From: Phycisphaerae bacterium
GTDB taxonomy: Bacteria; Planctomycetota; Phycisphaerae; Sedimentisphaerales; UBA12454
NCBI GenBank assembly: GCA_041652575.1
Contig: JBAZHC010000010.1
Coordinates: forward strand, 51,092 to 115,091
DNA length: 64,000 nt
Direction: 5' to 3'
Below, one piece after another: positions 41,408 to 50,331 of this stretch. The notes beneath the pieces were generated by a model. That model did no database searches, was not told where the DNA came from, and saw only the letters and a program-made list of their open reading frames with translations. The position numbers were made by a program, and so were the translations under genes. How positions within the stretch are numbered: position 1 is the first letter of the stretch; each line of letters begins with the position of its first letter.

Positions 41408-41845
41408 ATGAATATTTATGTAGGTAATTTATTGTTCGACGTTACTGAAGCTGAATTAAAAGAACTTTTTTCGCCATTCGGCGAAGTCTCAGAAGTCCGT
41501 TTGATAATGGATAAGTTCAGCGGAAAAACAAAGGGCTTCGGATTCATCGAAATGCCCTCTAAAGAAGAAGCCGAAAAGGCTATCGCCGAAATGAACGGCA
41601 AAGACCTAAAGGGACGGGCAATGACCGTTAACGAAGCAAAGCCGAAGACTGAGTTCGGCGGCAGAGGCAAACGCGGCGGTTACGGCGGCGGTGGTGGTGG
41701 TGGTCGCGGCGGTTACGGCGGCGGTAATAGAGGCGGTGGCGGCGGCTACGGCGGCGGTAGAGATCGCGGCGGCAGCGGCGGAGGCGGCGGTTACGGCGGC
41801 GGCAGAGATCGCGGCGGCAGCGGCGGCGGCAGAAGCGGTTACTAA
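41408..41845 (+). CDS. RNA-binding protein with one RRM and a Gly-rich RGG tail
   Basis: Protein of 145 aa. Residues 1-80 are an RRM with RNP2 IYVGNL (3-8) and RNP1 KGFGFIEM (42-49). The tail is almost only Gly, Arg, Tyr and Ser (GGYGGG and RDRGGSGGGG repeats), resembling cyanobacterial and planctomycete Rbp proteins. Two copies of a YGGGRDRGGSGGGG unit are near-perfect at the DNA level. Likely roles are RNA chaperoning or cold adaptation; this is inferred from the family. Confidence 0.92.
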   Translation: MNIYVGNLLFDVTEAELKELFSPFGEVSEVRLIMDKFSGKTKGFGFIEMPSKEEAEKAIAEMNGKDLKGRAMTVNEAKPKTEFGGRGKRGGYGGGGGGGRGGYGGGNRGGGGGYGGGRDRGGSGGGGGYGGGRDRGGSGGGRSGY

Positions 41846-41965
41846 CAACCGGTATCGCTGAAAAATTAAATACACAACAGCAGAGAACAGCTTCTCCTGA
41901 AAACTTATTACAGGCTGACAAAGCCGCAGATATGATTAGTCATTCTGCGAAGAAAGGAAACTGAT

Positions 41966-42073
41966 ATGGGCGATAAGGGAAAAAGAGATAAAGGTAAAAG
42001 AGAACAAAAGAAAAAAGCTGTTCTCAGCCCAGAGGAAAAACGCAGATTAAAAAGAGAAAAGAAGAATAGTTAA
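41966..42073 (+). CDS. 35-aa very basic protein
   Basis: Small ORF coding MGDKGKRDKGKREQKKK... and ending RREKKNS-type basic sequence, with SPEEKRRLKREKK near the end. AGAAAGGAAA lies about 6 nt before the ATG. I recall similar tiny Lys/Arg-rich proteins, beginning MGDKG and annotated hypothetical, in many bacteria, which favours a real gene. It could bind nucleic acid. Lies 120 bp after the RRM gene on the same strand. Confidence 0.6.
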   Translation: MGDKGKRDKGKREQKKKAVLSPEEKRRLKREKKNS

Positions 42074-42188
42074 TTGGCCGGCAGTGTTCGCAGTACAAGC
42101 CGTTGGGCTCTGGTATTCAGTTAAATAAGATTTCAGCGGATGAAATCTGTCCTTCGGCTTCCATCGATATCATTCAGGACGAGTATTC

Positions 42189-42674
42189 ATGGCAGGTGCG
42201 AAAACCAACGATATCGTAAAACTGATAATATGCTGCGGAGCGGTTTTGGGGGTCGGATTCGCAGGGTCGTTTTTCGTATCAAATTCATCACAGTGGTATC
42301 AAAGTCTTGAAAAGCCCGCCTTTACCCCGCCGAGTTATGTATTCGGGCCGGTCTGGACAGTACTGTATCTGCTTATAGGAGTCTCGGCTTTTTTGGTATG
42401 GCGAAAAGGAATCGCCAATGCAGCGGGCAGGACGGCAGCGGCGGCGTTTATTCTTCAATTTATATTTAACGCGGCATGGACGCTGATTTTCTTCGGCATA
42501 AAACAGCCGCTGATTGCGCTTGGGGATATTGTAATGCTGTGGCTGGCGATAATAGCAATGATTGTCAGCTTTCGGAAAGTTTCAACGCTCGCGGCGGTTC
42601 TGCTTGTTCCTTATATAATGTGGGTGAGCCTTGCGGTCGTTCTAAACGCCGCTATCTGCATATTGAATCAATAA
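42189..42674 (+). CDS. TspO/MBR-family tryptophan-rich protein
   Basis: Membrane protein of 161 aa with five hydrophobic helices. The family signature is present: SLEKPAFTPPSYVFGPVWTV (about 36-55), then LLIGVSAFLVW, FNAAWTLIFFG and a C-terminal VPYIMWVSLAVVLNAAI. TspO proteins bind porphyrins and related tetrapyrroles and affect redox or stress responses. It is a single gene and converges with the TIGR03790 gene. Confidence 0.93.
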   Translation: MAGAKTNDIVKLIICCGAVLGVGFAGSFFVSNSSQWYQSLEKPAFTPPSYVFGPVWTVLYLLIGVSAFLVWRKGIANAAGRTAAAAFILQFIFNAAWTLIFFGIKQPLIALGDIVMLWLAIIAMIVSFRKVSTLAAVLLVPYIMWVSLAVVLNAAICILNQ

Positions 42675-42689
42675 GACAACACAAACGAA

Positions 42690-44255
42690 TTATTTTATGT
42701 TGAGTTTGTAAAGGGGGTCGCCAATCAGAACAAGCTGCCATGAATTAAAGGGATTTGTCGCGTAAAAAGCCTCGGCCATACAATCTCCATTAAGAAGCTG
42801 AGCAAAGAATTTGTCGGGGTCTGGAAACGAGTGAAGATAAGGCTCGTCAACGGCTCCGAATGTGGCGGTTATGCCGTGCGAAAGCAAGGCGGGACACCAG
42901 TTGGAACTTGCGGGATTGCGTAAATCCATCGCCTCGAAACTTGCGATATGAAATCCCACGGCGCCGGGGACAAAATCAAAGGAATCGATATATTTTTTAA
43001 CGCTGTACCAGCCGCAGTAAATCGCCGTATTCGGACAGGAACGCGGCGCGAAAAGCGAATCTGTATTCTCGACAACAACTTTCATCGAAGTACGCTTTTT
43101 GAGCATCGCAGCAAGTGTGTGCAGGCTTTTATCAAAAAACTCGAACGATCGCGGCGTAATTTGCCCGGCAGTATTCAGGCCGCGAGCGTCGATATACGCT
43201 GTTCCGGAAAGGCCAGCCTTCTCGGCTTTAATCGCCTTATCGACGAGGCCGGCGGCGATTTTTGCCGAAGGACCGTCCAGTCTCGAAACCATCAGTGTTT
43301 TCGACGGCAGCCAAAAAGGCATATTCTGCAATTCGTTTTTCTGCCAGCGATAAAGGTCGTAATCCTTATATAAAACCATCGAAAGTTCGCTGTCAACCGA
43401 AGCGGATGTTTCAGTTCCTTTGCATCTGCCGATATCGGCTTTAAGATTAGCCAGTTCACCAGTCAGGCCGCCAACTACCCGCAAGGCAGGGTAAAAACCA
43501 TTTTTAAGTTTCTTCTCGACCGTCCACTTTTCCCGCTCTGCGGTCTGCAAAACCTGACTGTTTCTGTACAACTCATTCTTTTCAGACAAAGAAAGTGTAA
43601 ATGAAATCCGCGGCAATTTTTCGGCCTGCTGCCCGGCGAAGGCCGGACCATAAAAAAGTCTTAACAGTTCTATCCAATCATCATATTGTTTTTCTCTCGT
43701 ATCTTCCCGCTCGATATACTCAATTCTCTTCAACGCTTCGGCTGTGGCGGCGGAAAGATGTTTTAAAATATCCTCGTAAGATTCCGATGTCGCCGCATTT
43801 TGAGGCGATGTCAATTCCTCTCTGCCGAGTCGATTAAGCCTATGGTAAACACTTTTGAGTTTTTCCTCTTCCAGTGCAGAAAGACTGGAAAGTTTCGCGA
43901 CAAGCTCATCAGCGTTTTTGACCTGGCCGAGAGACCCAACCTTTATCGGCACACCATAAACCGTCAAAAGACATTTAATCTCATCGGATTTTCTATTTTC
44001 CTGAATTTCTTTTTTTACCGCGTACGCCAGAATTTTGTCGTAATTTCGCCGACTTATCTGTTCTGAAAGTGTTATTCCGAGCGGTATTTTGAGAATATTG
44101 GCTGCGGGCACGGCTCTTTTTTGGCAATAATATTCCGCCAGCGACACAGATTCGTTAACATCGGAATTTGCGATAACAAGAATCTGCTGCGGCTGGAGGG
44201 CAAAAGCCGACTGCGCAAAAATAATCAAAAATAATATAGAAAAAAATCTCGTCAT
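42690..44255 (-). CDS. TIGR03790-family secreted protein
   Basis: Protein of 521 aa with a cleavable signal peptide (FFSILFLIIFAQSAFA) and mature start LQPQQILVIANSDVN. It matches the TIGR03790 family: SLAEYYCQKRAVPAANIL near 39-56, CLLTVYGVPIKV near 96-107, and GAVGFHIASFEA later. The function is not known; homologues are common in planctomycetes, verrucomicrobia and myxobacteria. Its ATG shares one base with the KamA-family stop (TAATG), so translation is coupled. Confidence 0.85.
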   Translation of the reverse strand: MTRFFSILFLIIFAQSAFALQPQQILVIANSDVNESVSLAEYYCQKRAVPAANILKIPLGITLSEQISRRNYDKILAYAVKKEIQENRKSDEIKCLLTVYGVPIKVGSLGQVKNADELVAKLSSLSALEEEKLKSVYHRLNRLGREELTSPQNAATSESYEDILKHLSAATAEALKRIEYIEREDTREKQYDDWIELLRLFYGPAFAGQQAEKLPRISFTLSLSEKNELYRNSQVLQTAEREKWTVEKKLKNGFYPALRVVGGLTGELANLKADIGRCKGTETSASVDSELSMVLYKDYDLYRWQKNELQNMPFWLPSKTLMVSRLDGPSAKIAAGLVDKAIKAEKAGLSGTAYIDARGLNTAGQITPRSFEFFDKSLHTLAAMLKKRTSMKVVVENTDSLFAPRSCPNTAIYCGWYSVKKYIDSFDFVPGAVGFHIASFEAMDLRNPASSNWCPALLSHGITATFGAVDEPYLHSFPDPDKFFAQLLNGDCMAEAFYATNPFNSWQLVLIGDPLYKLNIK

Positions 44256-45400
44256 TATTCCGGACCGTAAGTTCTATATGGCTGGTTAACAGGATAATCA
44301 GCCGCAACTTCCTGGTAATCGTCAAACCAGCAGGCCTGCGGATTACTTTTAAAAATCATAAATTTACCGCTGTCTGAATCGTCTGCCGCCCTGTGATATT
44401 TCATAAAAATATTAGAATCCGACTTGCCGATTATCTCTATTTTGCCGGTGGAATGACTCATTACAAATCTCGCACGCTTGGCAAGACCGGAGACCCTGGA
44501 TTTGGCGGATTCGATAATATCGTAACCTTCTTCAACAGGGACAACATAAGCTCTGTTGCCGCTGGCAGGTCTGCACTGAAAAACATAATAAGGCACAATG
44601 CCATAGAAAGAAAGTTTCGCAAATAATTCCGAAAGTATTTCAGGTTTGTCGTTTATTCCTCTCAGCAGCGGAAGCTGATTTGTCATTCTGACGCCGGTTT
44701 TTTGGATAAGATGACAGGCGTTAATCGCAGCATCGGTCAGTTCCCGCGGATGAACAAAATGCGTCATCACATAAATTTTTTTCTTCGCGGTGGTGTATTT
44801 TTCGAGCATATCAAGGAGATTTTTATTCTCTGTTATCCTGTAAGGGAAATAAACAGGCATACGAGTACCGATGCGAATTATATGCACATGGTCTATCTGG
44901 CGAAGCCTGCTTATTATTTCTTCAAGACGCGGCGTTGAAAGAGTAAGCGGGTCGCCGCCTGTAAGTAAAACATTTGTTATTTCCTTACGGCCTGCGATAT
45001 AATCAATCGCGGCAGATACATCCTGCAGAGAATCCTGCTGCGGTTCGCAAAACAATCTTTTCCTGAAACAATAACGGCAAATACCCGCACAATTATCCGT
45101 AACCAGTAAAAGCGCCGTAGTGTTATACTTGTGCTCAAGGCCGGGCATAATCGTATATTTATGCTCATCAGACGGGTCAAGCCTGCCCCAGTCCTGAAAC
45201 TCCTGAGTAGTCGGAATAACTATTTTTCGAATCGGGTCGTCAGGGTCATTCCAGTCTATCAGGGACAGATAATAGCTATTGGCCATAAAAGGAAATTTTT
45301 CGGCGACTTTTTTACATTCAATCCTATCAGCCGCAGAAATACCGGCGACATCATCCAGATTTGTAACGTATTCAGGTTTTGACGGTATGTTAGACTCCAT
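44255..45400 (-). CDS. KamA-family radical SAM aminomutase
   Basis: Enzyme of 381 aa. The iron-sulfur binding motif CAGICRYC has Cys104, 108 and 111; then LLTGGDPLTLS, HVHIIRIGTRMPV and YYVFQCRPASGN follow, as in lysine 2,3-aminomutase and the EpmB family. It would use SAM and pyridoxal phosphate to move an amino group. Lysine specificity is not certain, and EpmB-like function is possible. It is co-transcribed with the TIGR03790 gene. Confidence 0.88.
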   Translation of the reverse strand: MESNIPSKPEYVTNLDDVAGISAADRIECKKVAEKFPFMANSYYLSLIDWNDPDDPIRKIVIPTTQEFQDWGRLDPSDEHKYTIMPGLEHKYNTTALLLVTDNCAGICRYCFRKRLFCEPQQDSLQDVSAAIDYIAGRKEITNVLLTGGDPLTLSTPRLEEIISRLRQIDHVHIIRIGTRMPVYFPYRITENKNLLDMLEKYTTAKKKIYVMTHFVHPRELTDAAINACHLIQKTGVRMTNQLPLLRGINDKPEILSELFAKLSFYGIVPYYVFQCRPASGNRAYVVPVEEGYDIIESAKSRVSGLAKRARFVMSHSTGKIEIIGKSDSNIFMKYHRAADDSDSGKFMIFKSNPQACWFDDYQEVAADYPVNQPYRTYGPE

Positions 45401-45443
45401 TAAATCTTTCTTTTATAAAAAATAAAAATCAGGAAAAGTTAAA

Positions 45444-46058
45444 TTAGCCGCTCCGGCCTCGGGTTTCCTGCGTTTGAGAATATCTTTTTTCGTAAATATT
45501 TTTTCCGGTCAATATTTGGAAGACCGTCATAAAAACTATTTTCAAATCCAACCACAATGAAGCGTTTTTAACATATTCAACATCAAAAGCCAGTTTTTCT
45601 TCTATTGTAAGCTCGCCCCTTCCGCTAATCTGCGCAAGGCCTGTAAGGCCGGGCCTGACAAGAAGCCTTTTCTTTTGCCCATCGTTCCATTCTGCCATTT
45701 GGGCGATATATAAAGGCCGGGGGCCGACAAGACTCATATCGCCTTTTAATACGTTGAAAAACTGCGGCAGTTCATCGAGCGAAGTTTTACGAAGAAAAAT
45801 CCCTATTTTAGTCAACCGCGGGTCAGTACCGGATTTCGGACTGGCGCCAAAGGGGTCAACATCCATTTTCATTGTGCGGAACTTATAAAATGTGAACGGC
45901 TTTCCATTTTTTCCGGCACGAATCTGCCTGAAAATCGCAGGTCCCCTGCTGCCCAATTTTATTGCTATAATCAACAACGCAAATACCGGCAGCAAAATCA
46001 CAATTGCCAATAAAGAAAATATAAAATCCAGCAATATTTTTATAAATTTATAGAACAT
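45444..46058 (-). CDS. Priming sugar-phosphate transferase (PglC/WcaJ C-terminal type)
   Basis: Protein of 204 aa. A single N-terminal membrane segment (LLDFIFSLLAIVILLPVFAL) is followed by the catalytic domain, with GKPFTFYKFRTM, SLDELPQFFNVLKGDMSLVGPRP and GLTGLAQISGRG. It transfers a sugar phosphate from a UDP-sugar to undecaprenyl phosphate. It lacks the extra membrane domain of WcaJ and so is PglC-like in size. It overlaps the HAD gene by 11 bp. Confidence 0.95.
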   Translation of the reverse strand: MFYKFIKILLDFIFSLLAIVILLPVFALLIIAIKLGSRGPAIFRQIRAGKNGKPFTFYKFRTMKMDVDPFGASPKSGTDPRLTKIGIFLRKTSLDELPQFFNVLKGDMSLVGPRPLYIAQMAEWNDGQKKRLLVRPGLTGLAQISGRGELTIEEKLAFDVEYVKNASLWLDLKIVFMTVFQILTGKNIYEKRYSQTQETRGRSG

Positions 46059-46737
46059 CTATTTTTCTCAATAAATCCGGCAGTTTCGTAATCGAATCAA
46101 TTTCATATTGAGGCTGAGCCTGCGGTGAAGGAGCCGGGCCCAAATGAAGCCGCTTTGCCCGCACAATCCTGATAGTTTTAAAACCCATCTGATTAGGCGA
46201 CAAAAAATCCTTCCTGAGATTATCGCCGACATAAACGCACTGATTCGCGGCAACAGCCAAATCCTGCAGTAATTTTTCAAAACCTTTCGGCGACGGTTTC
46301 CAGTGCTCGGAACCAAGTTTTTCAGTATAAATAATACAATCGAAAAATTTCCCGATTCCCAGAGCCTCTGCCTTCAACTCCTGAGCGGGTAAATAACCAT
46401 CCGTAACAAGACCAAGCTTATAACGACTTTTCAAATTCTCGAGAACCGTCCTGCTTTCAGAAGGAAGAGTTATGTCAGGTTTGTGGCCGCGAAAAACATT
46501 TATAAGTTTTTCTATATATTTTTTGTCAAAAGTAACGCCAAATTTTACTGCGGCAGCGTCAAAAGTAGTCTTATGATTGCCTGAATTGAAAATTTCCAAT
46601 AAATATCCAAAAACAGCCTCGTCTTTTAATTTGAAATCGTCCGCTATCCGGCGAGCTGCTACTGCAAAACCGCTTCTGTAGTAGTCTATCTCGTCGTAAA
46701 GGGTGTCATCCATATCAAAGGCAATGCATTTTATCAC
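46048..46737 (-). CDS. HAD-family hydrolase
   Basis: Protein of 229 aa. HAD motif I is FDMDDTLYDE (residues 8-17), the nucleophile and acid/base Asp pair. Motif II is LVTDGY, and motif IV is VGDNLRKDFL with conserved Asp. The cap region between is helical. It probably removes phosphate from a small metabolite; its place beside a priming transferase and an ATP-grasp enzyme suggests a sugar-pathway substrate. Overlaps the transferase gene. Confidence 0.85.
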   Translation of the reverse strand: MIKCIAFDMDDTLYDEIDYYRSGFAVAARRIADDFKLKDEAVFGYLLEIFNSGNHKTTFDAAAVKFGVTFDKKYIEKLINVFRGHKPDITLPSESRTVLENLKSRYKLGLVTDGYLPAQELKAEALGIGKFFDCIIYTEKLGSEHWKPSPKGFEKLLQDLAVAANQCVYVGDNLRKDFLSPNQMGFKTIRIVRAKRLHLGPAPSPQAQPQYEIDSITKLPDLLRKIDVL

Positions 46738-46852
46738 TTATAAACCCTGCCAAAAGTGCCGAAAAACAAGTATATTACTATCGTTACAATTATATGGACA
46801 AAAGTCCTATAATCAGTTAAACTTTCAGTAACTTTCTTTGGTGCTATAACTT

Positions 46853-47848
46853 ATGGTAAGCTACAAAAACCAGAAATGCAAGAATTTTAATGTTCTGTTT
46901 ACCTGCATCGGCAGAAGGGTGTCGCTGTTAAACAGCTTTAAGAAAGCCGCTAAAGAGCTCAAACTCAACTGTCGGTTTTTTGGTACCGAAACAACCGAAC
47001 TCAGTTCAGCACTTCAGCTCTGTGACAAAAAATTTATCGTTAAATCCGTAAATCATCAACATTATACCAAACAACTCCTCCAGATAGTAAAACAAAACAA
47101 CGTAAAGCTTCTTATACCAACTGTCGACCTCGACCTGCAAATTCTTTCCGAAAACAGGGAGAAATTTGCCGCTGCCGGCTGTACAGTGCTGGTTTCAAAA
47201 CCACAGGCAGTACATATCTGCCAGGATAAGCGAGAAACTTTCAAGTTTCTTGTCAAGAACGATTTCGACACTCCCCAAACTATGGGTGCAAAACAGGCGC
47301 TCAGCAAAAAAAATCTCAGGTATCCCTGCTTTTTAAAACCCTGGGACGGTCATGCAAGCAAAGGAAATGCCGCGGCAAAAAATCGTCAGGAGCTCGCCTT
47401 TTATACAAAAAAAATCCGGAATTGTATAGTTCAGGAATATATCCGCGGGCAGGAATTTACCTGTGATGTCTATGCGGACTTCGACCTTCAGATAAGATGC
47501 GTTGTGCCAAGAAAACGACTCGAAATAAGAGCGGGTGAAGTGAGCAAGAGTAAAGTGATAACGAATTTAAAAATCATGCATCAAACCGCCGAACTGGCAA
47601 GAAAACTCGGCGCAGGTCCCGGAGTCATTACCGTTCAATTAATGTTAACCAGAGATAAAAAAATAAAATTTATTGAAATCAACCCCCGCTTCGGTGGAGG
47701 AGCGCCATTGTCCATAAAAGCCGGCGCGAACTTCCCAAAGTGGATTCTGGCACATTTTATCAGCAAAAAACCGCAAATTAAATTCGATGGTTTTGAAAAC
47801 AATCTGACAATGCTGCGATATGACGCAGAAGTCTGGGTGAAACCCTGA
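46853..47848 (+). CDS. ATP-grasp enzyme (carbamoyl-phosphate-synthase-like)
   Basis: Protein of 331 aa. The N-terminal VLFTCIGRRVSLLNSFK segment and the ATP-grasp core (PCFLKPWDGHASKG, IVQEYIRGQEFTCDVY, EINPRFGGGAP) fit the ATP-grasp family that joins a carboxylate to an amine. Substrate is unknown; in such loci these enzymes may add amino acids or modify sugars. It is divergent from the HAD gene and 13 bp before the WecA-like gene. Confidence 0.85.
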   Translation: MVSYKNQKCKNFNVLFTCIGRRVSLLNSFKKAAKELKLNCRFFGTETTELSSALQLCDKKFIVKSVNHQHYTKQLLQIVKQNNVKLLIPTVDLDLQILSENREKFAAAGCTVLVSKPQAVHICQDKRETFKFLVKNDFDTPQTMGAKQALSKKNLRYPCFLKPWDGHASKGNAAAKNRQELAFYTKKIRNCIVQEYIRGQEFTCDVYADFDLQIRCVVPRKRLEIRAGEVSKSKVITNLKIMHQTAELARKLGAGPGVITVQLMLTRDKKIKFIEINPRFGGGAPLSIKAGANFPKWILAHFISKKPQIKFDGFENNLTMLRYDAEVWVKP

Positions 47849-47861
47849 TGGAGAATATGAA

Positions 47862-49028
47862 GTGCTTGCAAATATTGTAGGATCACATAAAGATATAAGC
47901 TGGATATTGCCGTTCTGGCCGGTATTGCTAATCTCTTTCCTGGCGGCATTGCCGGGAACATGGCTGTGCAAAAAAATCGCTCTTAAATTCGGCGTTGTAG
48001 ATAAGCCCGATGGAACAGTCAAAACACATGCTCGGCCTATCGCTTATCTGGGAGGGCTCGGCATTCTTTTAGGATTTGCCGCAGGCATTTTAATAGGAAT
48101 AACTTACCTTGAACAAACCGATATGTTCAGATTATATCTGAAACTGCTTATAGGCATATTGGCCGGCGCATCAGTAGCATGTTTTGTAGGTCTTATTGAT
48201 GATCTGCTCAATATACGCCCTTTTCAAAAAATACTCGGTCAAATATTGGCGGCCACTTTCCTGATAGCCGTCGGAATCAAACCAAATCTCGGTATTATTT
48301 TCGGTCAATTCGGAATAACACTGCCGGCAATACTGGAGGCGATTTTAGGGGTGCCAATAGTTATAATTTTTGTTCTCGGAGCCACGAACTCTCTTAATCT
48401 GCTCGACGGTCTCGATGGTTTGTGCGCCGGAGTAACAACTATTATCACTATCGGCATGCTCATTCTTGCCGTCCATATCGGCACATGGAATATATCAAGT
48501 GCCGGGGACCATGTTCGCGCAATAGTGGGGCTTGCCCTTGTCGGAGGCACTTTGGGATTTTTGCCCTTCAACAGAGCACCGGCAAAAATATTTATGGGCG
48601 ATGCAGGCAGTATGCTGCTGGGATTCGTCGTGGCAGCAATGATGATACTGTTTGCTGAAAGACAGCCGCTATGGTGGATGGCATCACTTATGATATTTGG
48701 GCTGCCTATTCTCGATACCGCAGTTGCCCTGGCAAGAAGATTGCTAAATAACAGACCGTTATTTCTATCAGACCGCGGCCATATTTACGACCAGATGATA
48801 GATAGAGGAATACCATTAAAGAAAACAGTGGCCATTTGTTACGCCCTGGCCGGTATGTATGCATTGATAGGTTTGATAATGTGCCCGCTTAGACATAGAT
48901 ATGCGGCAATCATACTGGCAGTTACCGTGGCAATCTCGGCAATTGTGGTGTGGAAGATGGGGTTTTTGAAAATGGAAGGATTAAGAGGGGCCATTAAGAA
49001 AGATTCGAAATTGAAGACTGAAGATTGA
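47862..49028 (+). CDS. WecA/MraY-family GlcNAc-1-phosphate transferase
   Basis: Membrane enzyme of 388 aa with about ten helices. It has the family motifs DKPDGTVKTHARPIAYLGG, GLIDDLLNIRP with the metal-binding Asp pair, NSLNLLDGLDGLCAG and FNRAPAKIFMGDAGSM. It loads an N-acetylhexosamine phosphate onto a polyprenyl phosphate to start O-antigen or wall polysaccharide. GTG start with GGAG 9 nt upstream. The 3' end overlaps the convergent GT-C gene by 35 bp. Confidence 0.95.
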   Translation: MLANIVGSHKDISWILPFWPVLLISFLAALPGTWLCKKIALKFGVVDKPDGTVKTHARPIAYLGGLGILLGFAAGILIGITYLEQTDMFRLYLKLLIGILAGASVACFVGLIDDLLNIRPFQKILGQILAATFLIAVGIKPNLGIIFGQFGITLPAILEAILGVPIVIIFVLGATNSLNLLDGLDGLCAGVTTIITIGMLILAVHIGTWNISSAGDHVRAIVGLALVGGTLGFLPFNRAPAKIFMGDAGSMLLGFVVAAMMILFAERQPLWWMASLMIFGLPILDTAVALARRLLNNRPLFLSDRGHIYDQMIDRGIPLKKTVAICYALAGMYALIGLIMCPLRHRYAAIILAVTVAISAIVVWKMGFLKMEGLRGAIKKDSKLKTED

Positions 49029-50325
49029 AGATTTTTGCAACAACGGAAACCATCCCGGCGGCAGACAAAACACAAAGAAAAGGAATAGTTCCCAGAGTAT
49101 ACAAAGAGTGCCCAATAAAAGTAGCGAATGGAAAATACCAAATCGCATAACAAAATATGCCAAGAAGCAGTAATAATCCTTTTTCTCTAAAAGCAAAAAT
49201 TCCAATTACTGCAGGAATCCATAAAGCCAAATGGAAGCAGCTTAATCCCCATTGTTCGACCGTTACAGACTTGACGGCAAGAAAAGATTTTGTAAACACG
49301 GGAAAATAGTACTCTATCGCATTCAGGATAACTTTTTTTACGAATAAAGCAGGATGATTGCTTATGTTTTCCGTCATTTTCCTGTTTGCAATCTCCTCAT
49401 ACTCTATGTTTTTGAAACCTTTCCACTGCGTCATTGTCACCTCAGTTCCATTTATGCCCATCACTCTTAAGCTTGCGTCAATGTAAGTTTCGCCGGGCTT
49501 TTGAGGTTCCGCTTCAATACCTGACCAATGGACATTTCCGTTGAAATAAGCAAGTCCGCCGCCGCCGGAGACGGGAATAAATTTGCCGAACTCAAGCCAG
49601 TTTCTATATGTCCATGGTGCGACCAGACAAATCAAAATGATACCTGAAATAATCGCTGTGATAAGCCTGTCCTTGTTTTTGAATAATGAAACAAAGAAAA
49701 TAAAGCAGATAAAAAAAATCGCAACGGGCAACATGGCAGCGTGAGATAAAACCATCGCGGCACCGGACAGGCCTATAAAAAAAGCATAAGGAACCGGCTT
49801 GAAATTATTTTTTTCAAAAAGAGTCTTCGCGACCAGATACGCAAAAATTAAATATAAAAAAGTCTGTAAAATACCCGTCATCGGATTTTTTGCGTTCCAA
49901 TATACCCATGGATTGACCAGGAAAAGCAGCAAGGCAATTTTCGCAACATTTTGATTGTATAATTGTCCTGCGATTTTAAATATCATCATTCCGATAAGAC
50001 CGACGAGAATGCTCTGTGGAATTATGATAATATATCGCTGCAAATTCTCCGGGAATAATGCTACCGGCACAAGAAACAAAGGATACATCGGCGGCCGATG
50101 AAAGACAGGCGGCCCGTCCTTTTCAAAAACATAACCATCCCCGGCCGCAAGACTTCTTGCGAGCTGAATATAACCATCATTGCCGGCACCGAAATTTTTA
50201 CTCAGGCCGGTAACAGGCGAAATAACAAAAAGAATTATAAGGCAAAAGAAAAAACACAAAAAAAGCGACAACCAGAATGCCTGTTTATCGCCTGTTGGAA
50301 CAAATCTTCTTAAAATGCCGGCCAT
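48994..50325 (-). CDS. GT-C membrane glycosyltransferase (family 39-like)
   Basis: Protein of 443 aa with about ten membrane helices. The first periplasmic loop contains GNDGYIQLARSLAAGDGY and FHRPPMYPLFLVP, typical of the ArnT/GT39 and related GT-C families, where an acidic residue in the loop is catalytic. It would use a polyprenyl-linked sugar to modify a glycan or lipid on the outer side of the inner membrane. Overlaps the convergent WecA-like gene. Confidence 0.85.
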   Translation of the reverse strand: MAGILRRFVPTGDKQAFWLSLFLCFFFCLIILFVISPVTGLSKNFGAGNDGYIQLARSLAAGDGYVFEKDGPPVFHRPPMYPLFLVPVALFPENLQRYIIIIPQSILVGLIGMMIFKIAGQLYNQNVAKIALLLFLVNPWVYWNAKNPMTGILQTFLYLIFAYLVAKTLFEKNNFKPVPYAFFIGLSGAAMVLSHAAMLPVAIFFICFIFFVSLFKNKDRLITAIISGIILICLVAPWTYRNWLEFGKFIPVSGGGGLAYFNGNVHWSGIEAEPQKPGETYIDASLRVMGINGTEVTMTQWKGFKNIEYEEIANRKMTENISNHPALFVKKVILNAIEYYFPVFTKSFLAVKSVTVEQWGLSCFHLALWIPAVIGIFAFREKGLLLLLGIFCYAIWYFPFATFIGHSLYTLGTIPFLCVLSAAGMVSVVAKIFNLQSSISNLS

Positions 50326-50331
50326 AAAAAT

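Noticed and set aside
41606..41875. Alanine-rich minus-strand frame opposite the RRM gene's tail
   Set aside because: It is the reverse of GGC/GGT glycine repeats, giving poly-Ala/Thr by base composition only.
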